A stretch of DNA of 5,545 nt from Xanthobacteraceae bacterium (lineage in GTDB: Bacteria; Pseudomonadota; Alphaproteobacteria; Rhizobiales; Xanthobacteraceae), in the NCBI GenBank assembly GCA_030037185.1, contig JASHRR010000410.1:1-5545 (forward strand), in the 5' to 3' direction. Made by a program: the position numbers and the translations under genes. How positions within the stretch are numbered: the first letter of the stretch is position 1; each line of letters starts with the position of its first letter. Below are positions 1 to 4,617 of the stretch, piece by piece. Under the pieces are notes generated by a model that saw only the letters and a list, made by a program, of their open reading frames with translations, did not search any database and was not told the DNA's origin.

Positions 1-309
1 ACCCCAGCCGCCCCAACCGCCGCCCCAGCCGCCATAGCCCGCGTAACCGTAAGCCGGCCAGCCACCCCAGCCGCCCCAGCCGCCGTAGCCAGCCAAGCCG
101 TAAGCGCCGCAACCGCCGTAGCCCGCGAAGCCGTAAGCCGGCCAGCCGCCGCCCCAGCCGCCGCCCCAGCCGCCGCCCCAGCCGCCGTAGCCGGCCAAGC
201 CATAGGCGCCGCCCCAGCCGAATCCGCACGCCGAAGCCGGACTGGCCGCGGCAAATGCAACGCCCGTGCTGACGGCAGCAATCGCTGCGTACTTTTTAAT
301 GTTCCACAT
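1..309 (-). CDS. Secreted Gly/Trp/Tyr-rich repeat protein (3' end outside window)
   Basis: The frame reads from ATG at 309 leftwards to base 1 without a stop, giving 103 residues; the C-terminus lies outside the window. Residues 1-27 form a signal peptide: two lysines at 5-6, an Ala/Val-rich core, and an ASA end before Cys28. The rest is almost only Gly, Trp, Tyr, Ala and Pro. Four copies of AYGxAGYGG occur at residues 35-43, 58-66, 69-77 and 86-94, separated by GGW or GGGW runs. AGGAG at 318-322 lies 8 nt before the ATG and fixes the start. The composition resembles sulfur-globule and other glycine-rich structural proteins with signal peptides, so an exported structural or surface role is inferred. 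No enzyme domain is visible. Cys28 sits where a lipoprotein cysteine could be, but ASAC is a poor lipobox. The export signal is clear; the function is not. Confidence 0.85.
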   Translation of the reverse strand, partial: MWNIKKYAAIAAVSTGVAFAAASPASACGFGWGGAYGLAGYGGWGGGWGGGWGGGWPAYGFAGYGGCGAYGLAGYGGWGGWGGWPAYGYAGYGGWGGGWGGWG

Positions 310-317
310 GTTTGTGT

Positions 318-337
318 CTCCTGCGGAAATCTTCCGC
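318..337 (-). promoter_or_regulatory. Shine-Dalgarno with adjacent 5'-leader hairpin of the repeat-protein gene
   Basis: On the minus strand AGGAG (322-318) is the ribosome binding site, 8 nt from the ATG. Immediately 5' of it, GCGGAA (332-337) and TTCCGC (323-328) can form a perfect 6-bp stem with a 3-nt loop. The stem ends at the base next to the Shine-Dalgarno sequence. It could stabilise the leader or tune translation; this is inference. No convincing -35/-10 pair was found in the AT-rich stretch at about 380-410. Confidence 0.5.
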
Positions 338-419
338 TTTCGCGTTGAGTGCCTGGTTAACGTACAAACCTGCGTAATGTTCTGTAGAAGTCTTTATTTT
401 AATTTGATCGGCAGTTTCC

Positions 420-443
420 CCGCTCGTTATGGCCAGCGAGCGG
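420..443. repeat. Inverted repeat in the intergenic region
   Basis: CCGCTCG (420-426) and CGAGCGG (437-443) are perfect 7-bp arms around a 10-nt loop. The repeat lies between the divergent repeat-protein gene (minus) and the small ORF at 448 (plus). It could be a regulator site or a transcript hairpin. No run of T follows on either side, so it is not a good terminator. Confidence 0.4.
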
Positions 444-447
444 ATTA

Positions 448-549
448 ATGCCCAGGCGTGGTCATGCAGAGCGTGACGGCGACACGGAGAAGGCTGAGCA
501 AATCAAGGCAGAGCGTGTGGCCAGCTTGAACGGTTGGCGACATCGATGA
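448..549 (+). CDS. Possible 33-codon small ORF overlapping the zinc-finger gene
   Basis: ATG at 448 opens a 33-residue frame ending with TGA at 547-549. The product is hydrophilic and rich in Glu, Lys, Arg and Asp in its middle (for example DTEKAEQIKAER), which suggests one helix. There is no signal peptide or membrane segment. Its stop overlaps the internal ATG (546) of the following zinc-finger frame as ATGA, an arrangement typical of translational coupling. The ribosome binding site is weak, with only GAG at 438-440. I do not recognise the protein. At this length the frame could be open by chance in GC-rich DNA; the overlap is the main argument for it. Confidence 0.27.
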   Translation: MPRRGHAERDGDTEKAEQIKAERVASLNGWRHR

Positions 550-848
550 AGGCGGCCGCGTCTAAGGCTGGTGATGGCGAACAGGGGCTGCCCCCGACGC
601 GCACGAGCCACACTGGACGGCGGCCAGCGCATTCGGCGGCGGCGACGGTTCCGCAGTGTAATTTCTGCGGAAAGTCTCCACCGGAGATCAAGATACTATT
701 CGCAAACCCGCCGTATGACATCTGCGTCGAATGCGATCCAGGCGCAGAACAGGGCCGTCGCCAGTTAAGCGCTTCCCACATGTTGGCGCCATCGGATGGG
801 AAACACTTACCAAGACGCGCCGTAAAGCCCCCGGAGTTATTCATATAA
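534..848 (+). CDS. Small protein with a stand-alone ClpX-type C4 zinc finger
   Basis: The frame gives 104 residues from TTG at 534, or 100 from ATG at 546. An in-frame stop at 495-497 limits the start, and neither start has a good Shine-Dalgarno sequence. Residues 42-67 are CNFCGKS...CVEC: two CxxC pairs separated by exactly 18 residues, with GKS after the first pair. This is the pattern of the N-terminal zinc-binding domain of ClpX (there CSFCGKS...CDEC). In ClpX the domain dimerises and binds adaptors and some substrates. Here no AAA+ ATPase part follows: the protein ends 37 residues after the last cysteine with a basic, proline-rich tail ending PPELFI. The first 40 residues are Ala/Thr/Arg-rich and probably disordered. 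A ClpX-adaptor or partner role is a guess; only zinc binding is well supported. A hairpin lies just after the stop. The long minus-strand frame opposite has no recognisable content. Confidence 0.65.
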   Translation: MATSMKAAASKAGDGEQGLPPTRTSHTGRRPAHSAAATVPQCNFCGKSPPEIKILFANPPYDICVECDPGAEQGRRQLSASHMLAPSDGKHLPRRAVKPPELFI

Positions 849-854
849 GGCGCG

Positions 855-871
855 GCGTCGCATAGCGACGC
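855..871. repeat. Perfect 7-bp hairpin between zinc-finger gene and tnpB remnant
   Basis: GCGTCGC (855-861) and GCGACGC (865-871) are perfect arms around ATA. The hairpin starts 7 nt after the zinc-finger stop and ends 36 nt before the tnpB remnant start. It may be a weak transcription stop for the zinc-finger gene, although only TTGTGTTG follows. It may also be the subterminal hairpin at the left end of an IS200/IS605-type element, which these elements need for single-strand transposition. The sequence alone does not decide. Confidence 0.5.
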
Positions 872-907
872 TTGTGTTGCCCAGATCCGTGAGTTAATCA
901 AACTGCG

Positions 908-1102
908 ATGCAAATCACCTACCGATATCGGTCAAGGACAAGCGTACCGGGCGTCTCAAAGCGCAGTCGGCAGCGGTGAATTTTGTCTGGAACTATTGCA
1001 ACGAGGTTCGGACCAGGCCGTTAACGAAGGCCGTTCGATGGCTCAGCTGGAAACGACCTCGACCGACTGACCCCTGGCGTCACAAGGGAAGGTCTCGACC
1101 TG
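908..1102 (+). pseudogene. tnpB: TnpB-like (IS200/IS605 OrfB) N-terminal remnant, frameshifted
   Basis: From ATG 908 the frame begins MQITYRYR, then loses one base near 929-931. The next frame continues VKDKRTGRLKAQ, then AVNFVWNYCNE, then VRWLSW up to about 1050. One extra A at 1051-1053 returns reading to the original frame, giving NDLDRLTPGVTREGLDL to 1102. Together this matches the N-terminal part of IS605 OrfB/TnpB proteins: an opening YRYR segment, the V-N-F-V-W-N-Y-C-N core, then WLSxxDLxxLTxG. TnpB is an RNA-guided endonuclease of such elements. The RuvC-like catalytic region and the zinc ribbon are absent, so no activity is expected. The two indels cancel, so the tail downstream is again in frame with the ATG. 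Identification rests on recalled family motifs; the later segment is less certain than the first. Confidence 0.6.
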
Positions 1103-1216
1103 CTCGCCGGTCCGATTGGCGCCGTGGTTGGCGGAGTCGTGGATGGCGTCGTCGGTGGCGTCACAGGAGTCTTCGGTGGCGTCACGACCTGGATCGGCAT
1201 TCCGCAACTGCGGTAG
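1103..1216 (+). pseudogene. Gly/Val-rich tail joined to the tnpB remnant
   Basis: The frame running on from the tnpB remnant encodes LAGPIGAVVGGVVDGVVGGV, then TGVFGGVTTW, then IGIPQLR and TAG at 1214-1216. It is a glycine-zipper-like hydrophobic stretch, unlike any part of TnpB. A 13-bp direct repeat (1152-1164 and 1173-1185, 21 bp apart) encodes the repeated GGVT. It ends 29 bp before a strong terminator, as expected for the real 3' end of a host gene. The likely explanation is the tail of a small exported or membrane protein whose 5' part was replaced when a tnpB fragment landed or recombined here. The exact junction is unclear, because the preceding residues could belong to either partner. 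This frame has no good start codon of its own. Confidence 0.4.
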
Positions 1217-1220
1217 GGAC

Positions 1221-1232
1221 CGCTTGCAAGCG
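1221..1232. repeat. 12-bp perfect palindrome CGCTTGCAAGCG
   Basis: CGCTTGCAAGCG reads the same on both strands and sits between the stop of the Gly/Val-rich tail (1216) and the terminator (1246). It could be a protein site or a short helix in the transcript tail. Chance is possible in DNA this rich in GC. Confidence 0.35.
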
Positions 1233-1245
1233 CGTGGTACGGCGT

Positions 1246-1271
1246 GAGGCCGCTTTCGAGCGGCCTCTTTT
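1246..1271 (+). terminator. Intrinsic (Rho-independent) terminator
   Basis: GAGGCCGC (1246-1253) and GCGGCCTC (1260-1267) form a perfect 8-bp GC-rich stem with a TTTCGA loop, followed directly by TTTT at 1268-1271. This is a textbook intrinsic terminator for plus-strand transcription through the Gly/Val-rich tail. The group II intron remnant begins about 115 bp downstream. Insertion just after terminator stems is a known habit of group IIC introns, but the intron's 5' end is missing, so the original site cannot be read. Confidence 0.82.
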
Positions 1272-1384
1272 ATCTCAGCAATCAAAGCCGCACGGGGGCC
1301 TTTTCTCGCCCCGCCGGACTCGATACTTGACAATAAAGACGCCCCAAGGCTGTTCCTTAGGCGGGAAGGCGGGCTTCCAACTCG

Positions 1385-1862
1385 GCACTGGTTCTGGTGA
1401 AGGAACGGACGGAATCAATCAACCGACCTGACGCTGCACCGACCAAGACGCAGCTGGTCGATGAACGCAAGGACGGCTTTGATTTTCTCGGCTATCACTT
1501 CGAGGCCAGCAAGCGCTGGCCGCGCAGCAAAAGCCTCAAGAAATTCAAAGATACGATCCGGGCGAAGACCAAGCGATCCTCTGGACGCAGTATGTCCCAG
1601 ACCATCGCTGACGTAACCCGGACGCTGCGGGGCAGGTTTGAGTACTTCAAACATAGCCACCACAAGACATTCCGCACGGAAGACGGATTCGTCCGACGCA
1701 GCCTGCGAGGCATACTGCGCCGTCAAACCCATCGGAAAGGGGAGTGCCAGGGCGTACAGCCCCGACCGGACATGCTGGCCGATTGCCTACTTTGATGCGC
1801 TTGGGCTTTTCAACTTGCAACAGCCCCATCTCGCGGCATGTCAGTCCTCTTGTCGCAGGTAA
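1385..1862 (+). pseudogene. Group II intron maturase, C-terminal fragment with frameshift
   Basis: The plus-strand frame through 1397 reads ALVLVKERTE, then TKTQLVDERKDGFDFLGYHF (motif end at 1501), WPRSKSLKKFK, IRAKTKR, LRGRFEYFKHS and VRRSLRGILRR. This is the end of the reverse transcriptase domain and the maturase (domain X) region of group II intron proteins. An extra G in AAAGGGG (1736-1742) shifts the frame. The true end continues in the next frame as WPIAYFDALGLFNLQQ and then ACQSSCRR, stopping at 1860-1862. A further one-base loss near 1437-1441 is likely, since LTLH, expected before PTKTQLVD, appears in another frame. The 5' two-thirds of the gene, including the catalytic aspartates, is absent. 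GTG at 1397 is only an internal codon and not a genuine start. The product would be non-functional. Confidence 0.85.
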
Positions 1863-1876
1863 GGCCACCAAGCGGA

Positions 1877-1954
1877 GAGCCGTATGTCGGGAGATCCGCA
1901 TGTCCGGTTCGGAGCGAGGGGGCATCGAAGCCAATCGACGCTCCCTACCCCTAT
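1877..1954 (+). ncRNA. Group II intron domains V and VI
   Basis: Domain V (1877-1910) is 34 nt, the canonical length. A 9-bp lower helix pairs 1877-1885 with 1902-1910 and carries the catalytic AGC triad at 1878-1880. Then come a 2-nt bulge (1900-1901), a 5-bp upper helix (1886-1890 with 1895-1899) and a GAGA tetraloop (1891-1894). One U-C mismatch at 1883/1904 and one C-C mismatch at 1888/1897 suggest decay. Domain VI pairs GGGGGC (1918-1923) with GCTCCC (1940-1945) and TCGA (1925-1928) with TCGA (1935-1938) around AGCCAA. A1947 is the candidate bulged branch-point adenosine. It begins 14 nt after the maturase stop, as usual. Confidence 0.75.
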
Positions 1955-2318
1955 GTGATGTTCGCCACCGCGCCGAGAGATGCGCCCACCTCTCTGATGG
2001 GGCATGGGCTATCTTCGCGGCTATGTTGGCAGCGAGATCGGTCTACCCAAGATATAAGCTGACGACTTCCTGCAGTACCCAAGGCCGGCGGACTCGGGCC
2101 AATTACGGAACTCATAGCGCTTTCATACACTACGGAAGTTGGTGTAAGTAGACTTGCGAGTGCCAGCGGATCCGCACGAAGTCCTGTCAATTATCGGCAG
2201 CGCCGATGCCCAGTGCCGGCGTGCGTTGCAACATCACCGCCATCTATCGCGTGGGTGCCTATCGACCCCGGCAATCCAACGACCGTGAGTAACAAATGAA
2301 CCTACACAATTGCGACAA

Positions 2319-2331
2319 CGCAGGACCTGCG
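2319..2331. promoter_or_regulatory. Palindrome upstream of the secreted-protein gene, possible operator
   Basis: CGCAGG and CCTGCG flank a single A (2325), giving perfect 6-bp arms. The site lies in the leader or promoter region, 43 bp before the ATG at 2375. A regulator site or a leader hairpin are both possible; position is the only support. Confidence 0.3.
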
Positions 2332-2361
2332 GCTTTTCGTTCATGCTTTACCCCGAATCCT

Positions 2362-2368
2362 GGAGGAG
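2362..2368 (+). promoter_or_regulatory. Strong Shine-Dalgarno (GGAGGAG) for the secreted protein
   Basis: GGAGGAG lies 6 nt before the ATG at 2375, near-ideal placement. It selects this start over other in-frame candidates and suggests efficient translation. Confidence 0.85.
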
Positions 2369-2374
2369 ATCGTC

Positions 2375-3589
2375 ATGCCCAACCGTTTCTCAGGTTCGAT
2401 AATAACGGTTGCGATGGCAGCGGTGGCAAGCGCCGTCATCTCGGTATCCATCACTTCGACGCAGGCTCAAGCGCCGACAGCTAGTGGTCAAGCGCTGAAA
2501 ACGCCGTGGGGCGAACCAGACCTCCAGGGCATTTGGACGGACGAATTTGATACTCCATTACAGCGCCCTGCCAAGTATGCGAGTCAGGAATTTTTCACCG
2601 AGGCACAGCGGGAAGAACTGGACCAAGAGCGATCGGCGCTGCTCGGGCGGCGGGCAACCGAGCGCGACCTCGCCGGCGGCTACAACTTTGCAGTCTTTTT
2701 GTCCACAAAGCGCACCGGAGCACGCACGTCGCGGATTGTCGATCCGCCCGATGGTCGGATTCCTCCGTTGACCACAGAGGCTGAGAAGGCGGCCGCCGCC
2801 GATCGGGAATTTCGTCTCGCCCTGCTGCAAGCGACAGATACGTGCAAGAACAAGTTGGCGCGATGCAGCGGCGGAAAATACGATCCCACGCCCTCGCCGC
2901 AGCGCGCGGAACCTCCTCCCCGCTACATTGCGGCTAACTTTGGGCGCTTTGGGCGCATCAATCGCCACGATGGCCCGGAGGATGGCACGCTAGCAGACCG
3001 CTGCTTGACTGCCGGGTTGCCCGAATTTGGCACAGCTTTCGGCGGAAGCTTCCGACGCATCGTGCAGACCCCCGGGGGCATCTCGATGTTCTACGACGTG
3101 GGTCAGGGAGACGGCTGGCAGCGCAACATCGTGATGGACGGGAATCCCCACCTGCCGGCCGGCATCCGCCAGTGGTATGGCGACTCGCGTGGCCATTGGG
3201 AAGGTAACACGCTCGTCATCGACGTGACGAACTTCAGCCCAAAGACCGATTTTCAAGGCTCTCGCGAAAACTTGCATCTGGTCGAACGCTGGACGCGGAT
3301 CAGTCCGAGCACCCTCGACTACCAGGTCACTATCGAGGACCCCACCGTGTGGATCCGGCCGTGGACGGTCAATCAAGAGTTCGCCAAGCAGAGCGAGCAG
3401 CAGAACAGAATTTATTATGAACCTCGCTGCGCTGAAGGAAACTACGGGCTTCCAGGGCTGCTTAATGGGCGGCGAATGGCGGAGCGCGCCTTCGCCGAGG
3501 GACGGGGCCCTGATCCTGCAACCAAGGACTATGTCGGGTCGCTCGTAGAGACTGCTCCAGCCCCTCAGGCTCAGGATCCGTTCCAGTAG
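2375..3589 (+). CDS. Exported 404-residue protein of an uncharacterised family
   Basis: The protein starts with a signal peptide (residues 1 to about 31-33): Arg4, a long Ala/Val/Ile core and a TQAQA end, so it is probably secreted or periplasmic. The mature part opens with PWGEPDLQGIWTDEFDTPLQ (44-63), the hallmark of a large family seen in Bradyrhizobium and soil Acidobacteria. Other conserved-looking blocks are VDPPDGRIPPLT (122-133), HDGPEDG (198-204), GGSFRRIVQTPGGISMFYD (223-241), GDSRGHWEGNTLVIDVTNF (269-287), VERWTR (303-308) and EGNYGLPGLL (354-363). Four cysteines (157, 164, 210, 352) could form disulfides in the periplasm. There is no membrane anchor, no known catalytic motif, and no frameshift; the length looks complete. 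Function is unknown. It has its own ribosome binding site and appears to be a single-gene unit with no co-directional neighbour close by. Confidence 0.93.
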   Translation: MPNRFSGSIITVAMAAVASAVISVSITSTQAQAPTASGQALKTPWGEPDLQGIWTDEFDTPLQRPAKYASQEFFTEAQREELDQERSALLGRRATERDLAGGYNFAVFLSTKRTGARTSRIVDPPDGRIPPLTTEAEKAAAADREFRLALLQATDTCKNKLARCSGGKYDPTPSPQRAEPPPRYIAANFGRFGRINRHDGPEDGTLADRCLTAGLPEFGTAFGGSFRRIVQTPGGISMFYDVGQGDGWQRNIVMDGNPHLPAGIRQWYGDSRGHWEGNTLVIDVTNFSPKTDFQGSRENLHLVERWTRISPSTLDYQVTIEDPTVWIRPWTVNQEFAKQSEQQNRIYYEPRCAEGNYGLPGLLNGRRMAERAFAEGRGPDPATKDYVGSLVETAPAPQAQDPFQ

Positions 3590-3602
3590 TTGGCATAAGG
3601 AC

Positions 3603-3621
3603 GAGAGCCGATTTTGCTCTC
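3603..3621 (+). terminator. Weak terminator-like hairpin after the secreted-protein gene
   Basis: GAGAGC (3603-3608) and GCTCTC (3616-3621) form a perfect 6-bp stem with a 7-nt loop, 13 nt after the stop codon. Only two T follow, so termination would be weak, but the position fits the end of the transcript. Confidence 0.4.
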
Positions 3622-4092
3622 TTCGATCACGGCTCCCCGTCGTCTTGTCCTGGCCGGCGCGCGGGACGGCGGCGGCGACGCTGTCAGCATAGCACGCGAA
3701 ACACTGACGGATGTGCGAGCGGGAAAATTCGCCCGCGGTGCTAATCTGCAGGATGGCAGCTGCCCGAGTTGTGATTGGCAACCTGGTTAGCGTCAGCCGG
3801 CCGGCTGTGGCGAAGGTCTTATATGTGGGCCGTGCCGGGCGACTCCATGTCTCCAATTTACAGCAAGCCCCTTGTTTGTTTGGCTTGCGGAGCGCCGTGG
3901 CCGTTCTATTAAGCCTTGGTGTTGGATGGGTTTCGTCTTCGGCCCTTTCGCCCCCTTGTCGCCGCTCTGCTCCCGCAGGCCTCGCCAAGCGCACCGGGCA
4001 CTCAACGGCAGCGGGCGGTCGCGCCGGACGCGGTAACAGCCCAAGCACCGATCCCGCATTCACTTGCTTGTGTGAAGGTTGTGTGATGTGGG

Positions 4093-4144
4093 TTTTCAGA
4101 CGCCGGCCGTCATTCCCACACGCGCCGCGGCCGGGGTCTGAAAA
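4093..4144. repeat. Inverted repeat with 16-bp arms
   Basis: TTTTCAGACGCCGGCC (4093-4108) is the reverse complement of GGCCGGGGTCTGAAAA (4129-4144) at 15 of 16 positions, the exception being a G-G opposition at 4102/4135. The loop is 20 nt. It could be a cruciform or a transcript hairpin, paired ends of a lost insertion sequence, or part of the origin end of the nearby IS91-type element. On either strand the outer arm ends in an A or T run, so it could also terminate transcription in both directions. Confidence 0.6.
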
Positions 4145-4210
4145 ATCCCCAACGGACGAAACCGCGGGGAGCGGCACGTATTGGGCGGTGCCGCGCGTTT
4201 GCTATGGAGA

Positions 4211-4230
4211 TTGGGCCGTGGGCGGCCCAA
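4211..4230. repeat. Perfect 7-bp hairpin TTGGGCC/GGCCCAA
   Basis: TTGGGCC (4211-4217) and GGCCCAA (4224-4230) flank a 6-nt loop. The hairpin lies about 97 bp beyond the stop of the IS91-type transposase remnant on its strand, so it is a candidate for a terminal structure of that element. Confidence 0.4.
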
Positions 4231-4326
4231 CACGCGCCAACAACATCGCGTGTACGGATCAGAAGAACTTCTCGCCCCCGACCGGAATCGCCATCCTCAC
4301 CGTTCAACCGATCCTCGCTGCTGACC

Positions 4327-4617
4327 TCAGCTGTGCCCCGGCAAGAAGGCCTCGATGATGCGCATACGGCTGCCGCAGCAGGCAGGGATGCTCTGGCGCT
4401 TGCAGCTCTTCAGGCTTTGTGGTGGCTGCCTTGATGGCGTCGGTTGTGATGAGTGGAACTGCGACGAGCACGCGGATAGTTCGCAGGCCGTAGTAACGGA
4501 TACGGTGAGAGCCCTGTGGCAACAGATGCATCAGGAAGCGGCGGATAAACTCGTGAGTATCGAGCGTCATCGCTCGTATCGCTCCTGACCTTTGAGGCGG
4601 TAATCCTTTTTGAAACG
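4327..4617 (-). pseudogene. IS91-type transposase, C-terminal remnant with frameshifts
   Basis: Reading leftwards from 4617, one frame gives RFKKDYRLKGQERYE and then a stop. A shift near 4573-4579 leads to MTLDTHEFIRRFLMHLLPQG followed by SHRIRYYGL. A further frame gives CCGSRMRIIEAFLPGHS, ending with TGA at 4327-4329. In this order the pieces match the end of IS91-family (rolling-circle, Y2 HUH) transposases: a DYR segment, the EFIRRFLxHxLPxGxHRIRxYGL block, and a C-terminal cysteine motif followed by MRIIE. The N-terminal part with the HUH and catalytic tyrosines is missing, and at least two frameshifts occur, so the gene is dead. The ATG at 4570 is an internal methionine rather than a true start. 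The element's 3' (origin) side would lie toward lower coordinates. Confidence 0.75.

Larger units (their letters stand above)
1385..1954 (+). mobile_element. 3' remnant of a group II intron
   Basis: This segment holds the end of an intron-encoded reverse transcriptase/maturase, then domain V and domain VI in the normal order. Domains I-III and the reverse transcriptase palm with its YxDD motif are missing, so the element is 5'-truncated and cannot splice or move alone. The likely intron 3' end is the AT at 1953-1954, 7 nt after a candidate branch-point A at 1947. The maturase style and domain V resemble bacterial class C introns, but this is from memory and needs a proper classification. Confidence 0.8.
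1955..2374. other. Region without a supported gene, upstream of the secreted-protein gene
   Basis: This is the sequence after the intron 3' end. In one plus-strand frame 1989-2030 encodes HLSDGAWAIFAAML, which loosely resembles the N-terminus of IS5-type transposases (LxDxxWAxxxPxL); nothing further supports it. The rest up to 2318 shows no recognisable protein. CGCAGGACCTGCG (2319-2331) is a 13-bp palindrome with one central base, 43 bp before the downstream start, and may be an operator. No convincing promoter hexamers were identified. Confidence 0.4.
3622..4326. other. Non-coding, hairpin-rich region, possibly decayed element ends
   Basis: No supported gene lies in these 700 bp. Long open frames exist on both strands (215 codons plus, 395 codons minus overlapping the secreted-protein gene), but they show no family motifs and mirror each other, as GC-rich DNA does. 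The stretch holds several perfect inverted repeats: 3863-3869 with 3882-3888 (GCAAGCC/GGCTTGC), a 16-bp-arm repeat at 4093-4144, and 4211-4217 with 4224-4230 (TTGGGCC/GGCCCAA). On the minus strand it lies directly downstream of the IS91-type transposase remnant, where the replication-origin end of such elements lies. It may therefore include that element's decayed terminus. Confidence 0.45.

Noticed and set aside
1..230. Repetitive GCC-rich pattern as a CRISPR array or DNA satellite
   Set aside because: The repeats are codon-level (Gly, Trp, Tyr) in an open minus-strand frame with signal peptide and ribosome site; there are no fixed spacers.
266..448. Plus-strand 60-codon frame over the leader of the repeat-protein gene
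   Set aside because: It lies opposite the signal-peptide codons and leader of a clear minus-strand gene, has no ribosome site and no family features.
503..913. Minus-strand 136-codon frame opposite the zinc-finger gene
   Set aside because: No motif or ribosome site; the plus strand has a precise ClpX-type zinc-finger pattern, so this is a shadow.
1327..1355. TTGACA at 1327-1332 as a -35 promoter element
   Set aside because: At 17-18 bp spacing the -10 position reads CTGTTC or TGTTCC, far from TATAAT, and no intact gene follows.
976..1431. Plus-strand 151-codon frame
   Set aside because: Only its first part (to about 1050) is tnpB-like. The rest is an Arg/Trp-rich shifted reading of the Gly/Val tail and runs through the terminator.
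1989..2030. IS5-type transposase N-terminus (HLSDGAWAIFAAML)
   Set aside because: Only one short stretch resembles the family. The usual GRP and downstream helix motifs are absent in all frames, so it is noted in the regional entry but not called as a gene.
3719..3736. GCGGG/CCCGC hairpin
   Set aside because: Only 5-bp arms with an 8-nt loop; easily due to chance at this GC content.
2990..4177. Minus-strand 395-codon frame
   Set aside because: Half of it is opposite the intact secreted-protein gene. The translation is Arg/Pro/Ala-rich with no domain, as expected from a shadow in GC-rich DNA.
3711..4358. Plus-strand 215-codon frame
   Set aside because: No recognisable motif, no Shine-Dalgarno, irregular composition, and it overlaps the hairpins and the end of the IS91-type remnant.
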